Below are positions 13,678-19,976 of a stretch of 21,409 bases of DNA, piece after piece. The notes under the pieces are model-generated. The model searched no databases. It was not told where the DNA came from and saw only the letters and a program-made list of their open reading frames with translations. Position numbers and translations under genes: made by a program. This DNA is from a virus, in the IMG/VR virus record IMGVR_UViG_3300031825_000077, positions 1-21,409 of that record. One strand, written 5' to 3'. Positions within the stretch are counted from its first letter, which is position 1. Each line of letters opens with the position of its first letter.

Positions 13678-13877
13678 GGGCTCGGTATCGATTAGGTTAT
13701 CAGGGATGGCTAACGGCCATGACTCGCTGTGCCTTGCGGCGGTCTTACGGGGCTTTCCCTGTTTATCGCTTCCTCGTCGAGCAGACAATTCAGCGGCTCC
13801 GGGCGGCGCTCAGAGCGATCTGTTTTCTTCCCGGCGGCCCAGACCAAGGCCCACTACTTATGGCGGGGAGTGCCAAT
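13678..13877. other. 200-bp stretch without a recognised feature
   Basis: Several short open frames exist on both strands, but none has a ribosome site plus protein-like sequence. It may be the 3' part of the structured RNA region. Confidence 0.4.
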
Positions 13878-13909
13878 GAAAAAGCCCCGCACCATTTCTG
13901 GCCGGGGCT
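13878..13909 (-). terminator. Intrinsic terminator ending the early minus-strand operon
   Basis: Minus strand: 7-bp stem AGCCCCG with CGGGGCT, an inner CCA/TGG stem closing a GAAA tetraloop, then TTTTT. It lies about 120 bp downstream of the Q-position gene. In a lambda-like plan this is the tR' position, just downstream of a late promoter. Confidence 0.85.
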
Positions 13910-13953
13910 CTGATTTCCGGGCGCGTCTCGTCCTCCCACAAGGACGATGACGA

Positions 13954-13970
13954 GTAATTTCCCGTAATTT
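13954..13970. repeat. Direct repeat of GTAATTT, 10-bp period
   Basis: GTAATTT occurs at 13954-13960 and again at 13964-13970, exactly one helical turn apart, between the candidate late promoter and its terminator. It could be a protein-binding site, for instance for the Q-like protein, but this is speculation from position. Confidence 0.35.
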
Positions 13971-13994
13971 GGACGCAACTTTCCTACGGGGCTT

Positions 13995-14023
13995 AGGATG
14001 CCTGAAAATTATGCTGCCGTCAA
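13995..14023 (-). promoter_or_regulatory. Weak candidate late promoter (PR' position)
   Basis: Minus strand -35 TTGACG (complement of 14018-14023), 17-bp spacer, -10 CATCCT (complement of 13995-14000). The -35 is good, the -10 poor (3 of 6), as expected if an activator or antiterminator helps. Predicted start near 13988, about 80 nt before the terminator. Confidence 0.3.
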
Positions 14024-14028
14024 GCACT

Positions 14029-14361
14029 TTATTCGCCCAACCACACATTTTTTTTACGAAGGGCGGTTTGTAGGTGAAGTCGGGCGTTATCGAGCACATG
14101 CTGGTAATTTCCCCTAGGAAAGCGATAGACGGCCCTCAGATATGCGTGGTGAATGGCACACTGCTCTATGGCCGGAAGGCTTTCTATGGCCGCGTTAGTG
14201 GCCTCTGCGGCCCACTTATCCAAGTTCTCCCAAGCCGTCCACCCCTCAGAGTCAAAGCTGGTGTAATTCTGCAATCCACCGCTGGCCCACTTGGGAAGGC
14301 CGTCAGGCTTCGCGCCTTGGTGCATCCAACTCACCCAATTACGCAGGTGGCACTCCACCAT
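14029..14361 (-). CDS. Possible Q-like antitermination/late regulator, at least 110 aa
   Basis: LRNWVSWMHQGAKPDGLP near the N-terminus resembles the NWGRWxxxG opening of small late-regulator proteins in betaproteobacterial phages. The second half (AIESLPAIEQCAIHHAYLR, then NYQHVLDNARLHLQTALRKK) resembles a sigma region-4-like helical domain as in antiterminator Q/ArpU-type proteins. It is the last gene of the early operon, followed by a terminator, exactly where lambda-like phages place Q. The true start is probably upstream: 16 more protein-like codons are open, and AGGAG precedes an ATA at 14407-14409. Family assignment is moderate. Confidence 0.55.
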   Translation of the reverse strand: MVECHLRNWVSWMHQGAKPDGLPKWASGGLQNYTSFDSEGWTAWENLDKWAAEATNAAIESLPAIEQCAIHHAYLRAVYRFPRGNYQHVLDNARLHLQTALRKKNVWLGE

Positions 14362-14423
14362 AGAGGCGGCAGCGCTGGCGATTTCTAACGGCTCTCTCAG
14401 GTTGGCTATGGCGGCTCTCCTGG

Positions 14424-14600
14424 TTACTGGCGGCGCAACGTGAACGCGTTTACTTCGTGCCTCTCCTGCGGCTTGGGCTGCTCGACCTTCTGATCCAAAC
14501 TCATCACATAGTCATGTAGGCGGTCGTATGGGTCGGGATCGCCCCAAAACAGAAACACCAAAACGCAAAATGCGAGTATTTCCACGAATGCGCTCATCAC
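14424..14600 (-). CDS. Small single-pass membrane protein, 58 aa
   Basis: MSAFVEILAFCVLVFLFWGD starts with one hydrophobic segment (about residues 4-17), followed by a charged tail (DRLHDYVMSLDQKVEQPK...). ATG at 14600 overlaps the stop of the nuclease gene (ATGA region) and has GGGAG about 7 nt upstream; longer in-frame starts within the nuclease gene have no support. One membrane span, N-out or N-in undetermined. It could be a small inner-membrane phage protein; I would not call it a holin from this alone because it sits in the early operon and has only one span and no lysin neighbour. Confidence 0.6.
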   Translation of the reverse strand: MMSAFVEILAFCVLVFLFWGDPDPYDRLHDYVMSLDQKVEQPKPQERHEVNAFTLRRQ

Positions 14601-14893
14601 TCTCTCCCATCCCTCGTTATCGCCGCATGCCATCTGCGAAGGGTGTTTACTGTTTCGGATACGTCGTCTAGGTTTCTCACGAGGCGGCGCATCACGGGTA
14701 ATTCCTTCTGCCGCGCACTCTCCCCACGCTTGCCGTACGATGTATCCGGGTTCTTCACTTCGACCAGCATCGTGACGCCTCCGTGCTGTACCGTAAGATC
14801 CCAATCACCATTGGTCCGATGAACGCGACAGCCGAGTCGCTCGAATGCATCGGCTATCGAGCCATGGTTGGCGTCTGTACGGCGGGCTCTCAC
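14597..14893 (-). CDS. VRR-NUC-like PD-(D/E)xK nuclease, 98 aa
   Basis: RTDANHGSIADAFERLGCRVH, then DWDLTVQHGGVTMLVEVKNPD: an initial helix followed by the D...ExK signature (Asp in DWDL, then VEVK), the active site of the PD-(D/E)xK superfamily. Small stand-alone versions in phage replication operons act on branched DNA or are recombination nucleases. Start GTG at 14893 with AAGGAG about 10 nt upstream; an in-frame stop lies two codons before. It neighbours the replicative helicase and a 60-aa gene. Confidence 0.8.
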   Translation of the reverse strand: MRARRTDANHGSIADAFERLGCRVHRTNGDWDLTVQHGGVTMLVEVKNPDTSYGKRGESARQKELPVMRRLVRNLDDVSETVNTLRRWHAAITRDGRE

Positions 14894-14896
14894 TAA

Positions 14897-15079
14897 TCAC
14901 CATCTCCTTGGTTGACCTACGACAATCTCAGACATCTTCACGCCCTCCGGCATACGTTCGCCGTACTCATACCCCGGCATGCGCGTATGTGTTATCTCCG
15001 CCTCCGGGAAATGCTCGCGTATGTCGTCCGCGAATGCGGCAAGCTCGGGATAGGCGGCGCGACGTTGGGATTTAGTCAT
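14897..15079 (-). CDS. Hypothetical protein, 60 aa
   Basis: Reads MTKSQRRAAYPELAAFADDI, then REHFPEAEITHTRMPGYEYG. A helical N-terminal half then a short extended region ending EIVVGQPRRW. The ATG overlaps the helicase stop, and AGAGGT lies about 6 nt upstream. I do not know the family; it sits between the helicase and the nuclease and is probably part of the replication operon. Confidence 0.65.
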   Translation of the reverse strand: MTKSQRRAAYPELAAFADDIREHFPEAEITHTRMPGYEYGERMPEGVKMSEIVVGQPRRW

Positions 15080-15992
15080 TCCAAAACCTCTGTGGGAATT
15101 GCCCCTCTGTGAACTGGCGCGACGGCTCGTGATAGTCCAGACCGAAACGACCCAGCCAGTTGATGCGCCCGCGCTGCTTGTCTATTCCCAACACGCAATC
15201 AGGACTCTTCGGGTCCTTCGCTTTGTTGCGCCAGACGTTAAACACGTAATCAGCCATCGAGTAGATTTCATGGCCCCCAGCAATGTCGTGCGCGCCCCCA
15301 GGTTGATCCTCCCCGCCCTTTCCATCACGCTTACGCATGTGGGCCACAAGATGTACCGTCATGCCGGTATCCTTGGCGACGGCCTTTAGCTCACCCACGA
15401 ACGCCGCTTGCGCTTCATAGTCATCTCGAGATACGCCGAGCATCATCAGACTGTCGACAACCACCTGAGTGATGCCGAGCTCCGCGGAGGCATACCGCAG
15501 CAGCGCGAGCATTCGTTTCGGCTCTACCCTCCCATGTTGGTCATACAGCCACAGATTCCCGGTGACGTACTGCACGTAGCGATCAATAACTCTCGGAGTC
15601 GGCTCTCCGGTACCGCAGGCCATGATTGCGAGGTCGTGCCAGACTTCGGAGATTTCTTCCTCCATCGATGCGACGAGCGACTTCTCACCCTCGTGGATCG
15701 CCCATAGCATGAGCTGCTTTAGAGCCGCGGTTTTGCCGTGGTGACTCCATCCGGTCCAGATCGCCACCTTCCCCAATTTAACGAGGCATTTTCCAGAGAA
15801 TTTAGGCCACGGCAGCGTTAATCCAACCTCCCCCGCTGCTCCAAGCAAAAGCCGTTTCTTTCCCTCCTCCGCGAGCGTTTCCGCTGGAATGATTCTCGCG
15901 GTATCGGAGGGCTTGAGGTAACGCTCCCAGTCGATTTCCTCCCCCTTGATGACGCCGTTGAATCGACGCAAAGCTCTTTCCGCTAGCGACAT
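15072..15992 (-). CDS. DnaB-type replicative helicase, 306 aa
   Basis: RecA-like ATPase core of a hexameric DnaB-family helicase. Walker A is GWSHHGKT (81-88), an atypical but valid GxxxxGKT; Walker B is QVVVDSL (about 176-182); VHLVAHMRKRDGKGG supplies the H/arginine region and EDQPGGAHDIAGGHEIYSMA the switch region. At 306 residues it lacks the DnaB N-terminal domain, as do many phage helicases in which loading is done by a partner. It follows a zinc-finger primase gene (10-nt overlap) and a replication initiator, forming a complete initiator-primase-helicase set. Confidence 0.9.
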   Translation of the reverse strand: MSLAERALRRFNGVIKGEEIDWERYLKPSDTARIIPAETLAEEGKKRLLLGAAGEVGLTLPWPKFSGKCLVKLGKVAIWTGWSHHGKTAALKQLMLWAIHEGEKSLVASMEEEISEVWHDLAIMACGTGEPTPRVIDRYVQYVTGNLWLYDQHGRVEPKRMLALLRYASAELGITQVVVDSLMMLGVSRDDYEAQAAFVGELKAVAKDTGMTVHLVAHMRKRDGKGGEDQPGGAHDIAGGHEIYSMADYVFNVWRNKAKDPKSPDCVLGIDKQRGRINWLGRFGLDYHEPSRQFTEGQFPQRFWND

Positions 15993-16396
15993 ACGTTCTC
16001 CAGCGCACGGTTGATGTTCCCAGCGATCTGAAACAGCCGGTCCCTATCCGCGAGGCTTAATGGCTTCCCGCGGCTCATGTCCTCGGCAGCTATGGCAACT
16101 ATCGTTGCCTGATACGCGAGGGCTTCCAGCGCGGTCCTGGCATTAAAGGCGATGGGTTTGACTGCGTGAACATCGGGCAATGTCTCGGGCATGAGGTCTG
16201 CCGGCTTCAACCCGAGTGAATCAACGATGCTTTCAAAAGAACATTCCGCGAAGCACCGCACGATGATGCCGCCAGCATTGCCAATCCCTACCGCGAGGCT
16301 CGGACTCTTGTCGTCGTGAGCGGGGCAGCATGCCAGCCACCCATTACCGGACGGCCGGACCTTTTGGAGATGCGTTAGAAACGATTCGATGTTCAT
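15983..16396 (-). CDS. CHC2 zinc-finger primase-like protein, 137 aa
   Basis: The N-terminus MNIESFLTHLQKVRPSGNGW is followed by the primase zinc finger CPAHDDKSPSLAV (Cys24, His27) and RCFAECSFESI (Cys48, Cys52), the CHC2 finger used for template binding in DnaG-type primases. The catalytic TOPRIM domain is absent, so this is a zinc-finger-only version that must act with host primase or a helicase partner. ATG at 16396 overlaps the upstream gene's stop (ATGA), which favours it over the GTG-type start 45 nt earlier. Confidence 0.85.
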   Translation of the reverse strand: MNIESFLTHLQKVRPSGNGWLACCPAHDDKSPSLAVGIGNAGGIIVRCFAECSFESIVDSLGLKPADLMPETLPDVHAVKPIAFNARTALEALAYQATIVAIAAEDMSRGKPLSLADRDRLFQIAGNINRALENVCR

Positions 16397-17175
16397 CCGT
16401 CCACCTTCACGCCGCCAGACTCCGCCTCGGCACCATCCCATCGCTCTCCGTTGAGATACGTCTGCGGCATAGGCTCATAGCCATCCATCCAGCCTTTCGT
16501 CCGCTTCATCGCCTCCACATGCGCAATGATTTCCACGGAACGCTTCTCCAACCCCTTCCGCGACCAAACGGTTAGGCATTTCGATTTGCCCTGCTTACGG
16601 TCTCCCTTGGGCCATGCTTCCCAAAAACTCACAAAGCCGGGAGGCGATATGCTTTTGTCTTTATATGAAGTAGAAGAAGAAGAAGAAGGGCCGTAACCTT
16701 GACCCCCACCCAAGGTCTCACCAATTGGGTGGGTTGGTGATCCTATTGGTGTTGGCTTTGGTGATACCTTTGGTGCATCACCGAACCGCGTTCCATCGCC
16801 ACGTTTGGAGCGGATGTATTCGTCGCGAACCATGCGGCTCGAAAACCATATCGGCCCATCTTGAGCGGGCAAGAGCGAGACCGGATCTCCATCCTTGCCG
16901 GCGTGACGTGGCTTATAGATGAACTCTTCGGTGCGCTCCCCGATGTCTGCGCCCTTTAGAACGCCCTTTGTGCGCAGCGCTCTCAAATCGGCCACCTTGC
17001 ATCCGACGGCTTGGGCAATTTCCTTAAGCGGCCATCGAATGACGCCGTATTCGTCGGAGTCGTGCATGAGGCACATAACATCGATCCATACGCCCTTCTC
17101 GGCGTGCGTGCAGCGGCGAAGCTTGGCATTGCCCTGCCAATCACCTGTGTAAAACTGGAATGCCGGTCGCTTCAC
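16393..17175 (-). CDS. Replication initiator / primosomal N-terminal-domain protein, 260 aa
   Basis: FQFYTGDWQGNAKLRRCTHA and EKGVWIDVMCLMHDS form the DUF1376-like/replisome organiser winged helix, which also includes RWPLKEIAQAVGC. A Ser/Pro-rich linker (including SSSSST) leads to a C-terminal helical domain from about 200 (FVSFWEAWPKGDRKQGKSK, then HVEAMKRTKGWMDGYEPMPQ), typical of phage O/DnaT-like partners that bring in the helicase. Start GTG at 17175 has GAGG about 9 nt upstream. In O-type phages the origin often lies inside this gene; the linker-coding region (about 16650-16800, with AGAAGA and TTGGTGA repeats) is the place to look. Confidence 0.85.
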   Translation of the reverse strand: MKRPAFQFYTGDWQGNAKLRRCTHAEKGVWIDVMCLMHDSDEYGVIRWPLKEIAQAVGCKVADLRALRTKGVLKGADIGERTEEFIYKPRHAGKDGDPVSLLPAQDGPIWFSSRMVRDEYIRSKRGDGTRFGDAPKVSPKPTPIGSPTHPIGETLGGGQGYGPSSSSSTSYKDKSISPPGFVSFWEAWPKGDRKQGKSKCLTVWSRKGLEKRSVEIIAHVEAMKRTKGWMDGYEPMPQTYLNGERWDGAEAESGGVKVDG

Positions 17176-17207
17176 TACCTATCGCCTCGTTGTCGTCGTT
17201 ATCTGGC

Positions 17208-17408
17208 TTACGTCAGCCCTAGCCGCCGCTCCATCTCATGGACCATCTCCGGCGTTCGCTCGTAATGCAGCCTCACAAACCGTCGCCAGTAGGCACTAGC
17301 CGCCTGTCTGTCGTGGTTGTCCCAGGATTCGCACATGCCCTCTAATGCATCGCGCTCGCGTTGTGCGTGCAGATCGTCGGGTGCGGGTGAGTGGGCATGG
17401 TTGGTCAC
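17208..17408 (-). CDS. Hypothetical protein, 66 aa
   Basis: Reads MTNHAHSPAPDDLHAQRERD, then SAYWRRFVRLHYERTPEMVH. Helical, Arg/Glu-rich. GTG start overlaps the upstream stop in a GTGA junction at 17405-17408. Unknown function; probably early operon filler between the winged helix gene and the replication initiator. Confidence 0.65.
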   Translation of the reverse strand: MTNHAHSPAPDDLHAQRERDALEGMCESWDNHDRQAASAYWRRFVRLHYERTPEMVHEMERRLGLT

Positions 17409-17773
17409 CCCACCATCCCCCGGTTAGCGCGGCTCGGAAATTTGATCTGCTTGATCGTTATGCGCCCAGCTATGCGATAAGCACCCTCTGCGATCGCGTC
17501 AGGATGGCTTACAGGACGTTTCTGCGGCTTGGGTGAGGCATTGAGCGCGGGCATCCCAGGAAGGCCGTATACGTTCTCACAGCGCTTAAAGAGATCGCCA
17601 TCTATCGGCACCTGACCTATGCGCGCGATCCGCTCCTGAGTGCGCAGGTTGGTCATCGTATTTGCGACTTGCCGAGTCGGCATTTTTAGCGCTAATGCGA
17701 TTTCCTTGGCCGTCGCCGGGCCGTTCTCCAGCTCTTTCAGGATGCGGTCCACAAGAGTCACGCGATCGCTCAC
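17405..17773 (-). CDS. Winged helix-turn-helix regulator-like protein, 122 aa
   Basis: The first about 60 residues (TLVDRILKELENGPATAKEI, then ALALKMPTRQVANTMTNLR and QERIARIGQVP) form a winged helix domain: two helices, a recognition helix around TRQVANTMTNL, then a beta wing. The C-terminal half is basic and Pro-rich, with no recognised domain. I chose GTG at 17773 because it overlaps the stop of the 43-aa gene (GTGA) and has a purine-rich site upstream; a longer start at 17827 would lie within that gene. It is likely an early regulator or DNA-binding replication accessory. Confidence 0.7.
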   Translation of the reverse strand: MSDRVTLVDRILKELENGPATAKEIALALKMPTRQVANTMTNLRTQERIARIGQVPIDGDLFKRCENVYGLPGMPALNASPKPQKRPVSHPDAIAEGAYRIAGRITIKQIKFPSRANRGMVG

Positions 17774-17901
17774 GATGCTCTCTTCGTCCGAGCCTTGAAC
17801 GTGCCCTCGGGTAATCTCTCGATACACGTGCGACGCAGGCGCCTCCAGTTGTCCACGGTGGGCGACCAGAGGTAGCGGATTAGCAGGAGCATCGGTTTCA
17901 T
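17770..17901 (-). CDS. Small basic hypothetical protein, 43 aa
   Basis: Read directly: ATG at 17901, stop at 17770-17772. MKPMLLLIRYLWSPTVDNWR then RLRRTCIERLPEG: a short hydrophobic start and a strongly basic remainder. GGAG lies 6 nt upstream, and the stop overlaps the next GTG start. It fills part of the gap between the CII-position gene and the winged helix gene. Function unknown. Confidence 0.5.
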   Translation of the reverse strand: MKPMLLLIRYLWSPTVDNWRRLRRTCIERLPEGTFKARTKRAS

Positions 17902-17914
17902 GGGTGTCTCCGGG

Positions 17915-18031
17915 TTAGGCGGCGAGAGCGATGAGTATCCATGCAATAAACACGATTAGCGCGCCGAAAATCAGGCCGCCAATTGCCCCGCTCCGGGGAT
18001 TCCAGAAATGCCACCCAGGAATGATTTTCAT
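17915..18031 (-). CDS. Mini membrane protein, 38 aa
   Basis: Read directly: ATG at 18031, TAA at 17915-17917. MKIIPGWHFWNPRSGAIGGL is followed by IFGALIVFIAWILIALAA, one long hydrophobic span ending at the C-terminus. GAAAGGG lies 5 nt upstream of the ATG. It looks like a tail-anchored inner-membrane peptide. Small membrane proteins of this kind are common in phage early operons; no function known to me. Confidence 0.6.
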   Translation of the reverse strand: MKIIPGWHFWNPRSGAIGGLIFGALIVFIAWILIALAA

Positions 18032-18064
18032 CGTTGCCCTTTCATGTCGTAGTTATCGGCGGTG

Positions 18065-18472
18065 CTACGCAGTGCGCTGAATCAATCCTCGCAATAGCGA
18101 GTTCTCACGTGCAAGGCGATCGTTATCCTCACGCTCTAAGCGAAGCCTGCGCTCCAGCTCGGATTCCTTCGGGGTGAGTACGTATCCGCGACGGTCCGCG
18201 AGCCAAATAAGCGGGACTTCATTGCCGAACTCGTCGAACATCTGCTCGTATCTGTCATGCGGGAATGCGCGCTTTCCATCCTTGATGAGGGACCACGTAG
18301 TAGCGTCGATCCCTAGGACGCGCGCCTGATCCTTGTCGTTTTCCAGTGCGGCCAGCTCGGCACACAAGACGATTGCCTTCGTCATGCTTTGCTGGCGACT
18401 CACGATGCCGGTATCCACCGCCACGGGCTTGCGCGGCAGGCGTAGTGATAGTTGCTCCGAAACATCCGTCAT
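18065..18472 (-). CDS. CII-position helix-turn-helix regulator with coiled coil, 135 aa
   Basis: The HTH lies at about 43-65 (DKDQARVLGIDATTWSLIKD, GKRAFP), followed by NEVPLIWLADRRGY, a pattern I know from regulators in Burkholderia-type prophages. The last about 35 residues (ELERRLRLEREDNDRLAREN SLLRG) form a leucine-zipper-like coiled coil, so it is an oligomer. The position downstream of cro and upstream of the replication genes corresponds to lambda cII. It could activate cI transcription or control early genes; which is unknown. The ATG overlaps the upstream gene's stop in an ATGA junction. Confidence 0.75.
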   Translation of the reverse strand: MTDVSEQLSLRLPRKPVAVDTGIVSRQQSMTKAIVLCAELAALENDKDQARVLGIDATTWSLIKDGKRAFPHDRYEQMFDEFGNEVPLIWLADRRGYVLTPKESELERRLRLEREDNDRLARENSLLRGLIQRTA

Positions 18473-18936
18473 GACTGTTTGCTCACGTTTGCGGACGGTT
18501 TAAGGGCAAAATTTTTCCTCGCAGTAAGGACGGCGTTTTTATAAGCGGCCTCGGCGGCCATTTGTGAGGAATAGGAGCCTATGTATTTGCCACAACAAGT
18601 GACTTGGAACGACGCGGATTTACCACGCCGGACAAGTGTCCAGCCGCGTGCTCTAGCCTGCCTGTTGATATCGCGCTGCATCACACGACCGTTGAGATAC
18701 GCGTCTCGGATGTTTTGCGACCACGGGATTATTTCGACATTTCCGTCCGCATATGGACCTTGGTCGCCCCTTCTTGCCATTACGTATTTGCCGATACCTT
18801 TCCCACGCTGTTCGAGCCGACCGGAGACAGTCCAAATCGTCAGCCAATCGTCATACGAGAGCATCCACTCAATGCCTCTAGTAAGGGCTTGGCGACGTTG
18901 TTGCGCGAACCGTTGCTGAAGAGAATCGCGGGCCAT
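18469..18936 (-). CDS. HNH-associated / AP2-like DNA-binding phage protein, 155 aa
   Basis: MARDSLQQRFAQQRRQALTR, then GKYVMARRGDQGPYADGNVE: the KYxMARxGDxGPYxxxNVxI segment is shared with small phage HNH-type proteins. The C-terminal WTLVRRGKSASFQVTCCGKY plus GSYSSQMAAEAAYKNAV looks like a degenerate AP2-like domain. No clear HNH catalytic His-Asn pair is visible, so nuclease activity is doubtful. I chose ATG at 18936; a GTG at 18963 is possible, but it lies directly against the terminator. Neither has a good ribosome site. Confidence 0.65.
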   Translation of the reverse strand: MARDSLQQRFAQQRRQALTRGIEWMLSYDDWLTIWTVSGRLEQRGKGIGKYVMARRGDQGPYADGNVEIIPWSQNIRDAYLNGRVMQRDINRQARARGWTLVRRGKSASFQVTCCGKYIGSYSSQMAAEAAYKNAVLTARKNFALKPSANVSKQS

Positions 18937-18950
18937 TTCAGATCGACGCC

Positions 18951-19709
18951 ATGACGACGACACACGAAAAAAAACCCGACACGAAGGCCGGGAAACCTGC
19001 GAAAACGCAGGCAGAGGAATGGGGCGACCGTTCCGGCACTAGCAGGGACGAGATGCTTGATCTGCACACAGGGCCAGCCCCTAGTAACCGCTCCCCGGAT
19101 CGCCCGGAAGTTAATGCGGTCTCAGGCCGGCTTGCCGATGCAGCCGTCATCGTATGTGCCGGGAGTCCCGGAACGGTCGTAGAAGGTGATGGACGGCCGG
19201 ACGCTACCCCGGCTGCTTCGATCCTGGACTCACATCTCGGCCCGGACGGCGCTCGCTCACCGTTTGATCCGTATAAGCAACTGCGAGGCTGCAGCGATTG
19301 GCCTGATGCTCTGAGTACGAAGCCCCTTCTGCTCTGTAGCGCGTCTGCTTTCCGCGCCGCGTCCATCTTAGAGGGTGAGCGGGACAGCATTTCGACGGGG
19401 CTTGGTCCCGTAGCTGCCACACGTGTATCTCGCACAGGGGACGCCCAAGCGCCTAACCCTTCGTGCCAGCTCTGCATGAGAGCGCCGCTCATTGAAAAGG
19501 GTGAGCGCTGCCCGAGTTTCACGGGTCGATGCATAACGGGGCTCAGAACTCCCGTCTCCACGCTTACCGGCGTGGCCGCAGCGCTCATTGAAAAAGTTGA
19601 CTCTCCCCGCAAAAACCGCCCGGCGCGCATTGTCGAATTTATTGACGACATAACCGGGAAGGCTGTCGGATACGACGAGCTGCGGCGGGTCATGGGGGAT
19701 GTGGAATGA
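18951..19709 (+). CDS. Uncertain 252-aa ORF opposite to the cro operon
   Basis: Open frame on the plus strand between the tR1-position terminator and cro. Codon content is rich in Asp, Glu, Gly and Ala, and the C-terminus (RPARIVEFIDDITGKAVGYD) reads like a real protein. Four short similar segments, AASILDS, AASILEG, APLIEKG and AALIEKV, recur along the second half. The minus-strand mirror frame (Ser/Arg/Pro-rich) looks like a shadow. Against it: no ribosome site at the ATG, its first codons cover the minus-strand terminator, and it would be antisense to the cro transcript. A later start is possible. If transcribed it would read on through cro antisense into cI, as lambda PRE does. Unknown function. 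Confidence 0.4.
   Translation: MTTTHEKKPDTKAGKPAKTQAEEWGDRSGTSRDEMLDLHTGPAPSNRSPDRPEVNAVSGRLADAAVIVCAGSPGTVVEGDGRPDATPAASILDSHLGPDGARSPFDPYKQLRGCSDWPDALSTKPLLLCSASAFRAASILEGERDSISTGLGPVAATRVSRTGDAQAPNPSCQLCMRAPLIEKGERCPSFTGRCITGLRTPVSTLTGVAAALIEKVDSPRKNRPARIVEFIDDITGKAVGYDELRRVMGDVE
18967..18992 (-). terminator. Intrinsic terminator in the tR1 position
   Basis: Minus strand: 6-bp stem (CCCGGC with GTCGGG, one G-U) with loop CTTCGT, followed by eight T. It lies between cro and the genes for the HNH-like and CII-position proteins, the place of lambda tR1, so early gene expression would depend on read-through or antitermination. Confidence 0.8.
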
Positions 19710-19729
19710 CGGCATGTGGATTGCATGCG

Positions 19730-19918
19730 CTACCGGCCCCTATATGGGAAACGCTCTGGAAGCCGCAGGCTCAGCTCGCACTCCCGCCGCTTGGGAAGGG
19801 GCTTTTTGTTGCTTTTCTCTGCGTAAAGCCACTGGTAGACAGACTGGCGATCCACGCCGAAAAACTCGGCGGTTTTCTTCACGCTCCCAAAGAATTTGAT
19901 AACGGACGAAGTCTTCAT
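19730..19918 (-). CDS. cro: Cro-like repressor, 62 aa
   Basis: MKTSSVIKFFGSVKKTAEFF then GVDRQSVYQWLYAEKSNKK: the HTH at about 14-31 with recognition helix RQSVYQWL is typical of small Cro/YdaS-type proteins. The length is normal. ATG at 19918 falls where the PR promoter predicts the first transcribed base, so the mRNA should be leaderless. A longer open frame upstream crosses the promoter and operators and is not used. It is transcribed divergently from cI across the OR-like pair. Confidence 0.85.
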   Translation of the reverse strand: MKTSSVIKFFGSVKKTAEFFGVDRQSVYQWLYAEKSNKKPLPKRRECELSLRLPERFPYRGR

Positions 19919-19924
19919 GGCCCG

Positions 19925-19954
19925 ATTAAAGCATGCTGTAAGCCGTCGCGTCAA
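19925..19954 (-). promoter_or_regulatory. PR-like promoter of cro
   Basis: Minus strand -35 TTGACG (complement of 19949-19954), 18-bp spacer, -10 TTTAAT (complement of 19925-19930). Both boxes lie within operator halves. Predicted start of transcription at or next to 19918, the A of the cro ATG. Confidence 0.8.
19926..19941. promoter_or_regulatory. Operator OR-proximal (TTAAAGCATGCTGTAA)
   Basis: 16-bp near-palindrome with core AGCATGCT flanked by TTA/TAA (7 of 8 position pairs complementary). It covers the -10 box of the cro promoter. A close relative (14 of 16) occurs inverted at 20683-20698. Confidence 0.8.
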
Positions 19955-19965
19955 GCATTCTTTAA
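19950..19965. promoter_or_regulatory. Operator OR-distal
   Basis: Reads TTAAAGAATGCTTGAC on the minus strand, separated by 8 bp from the first operator. It covers the -35 box of the cro promoter. An identical 16-bp copy lies at 20659-20674 on the plus strand. Confidence 0.8.
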
Positions 19966-19976
19966 GGTCCGCCGTG

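Noticed and set aside
13854-14099. 81-codon minus-strand frame covering the terminator
   Set aside because: Its 3' part is the terminator hairpin itself, and there is no ribosome site.
14424-14600. Holin
   Set aside because: A single membrane span and an early-operon position with no endolysin neighbour are not enough.
18938-19726. 262-codon minus-strand frame downstream of cro
   Set aside because: Ser/Arg/Pro-rich mirror of the plus frame; it runs through the intrinsic terminator at 18967-18992 and has no ribosome site.
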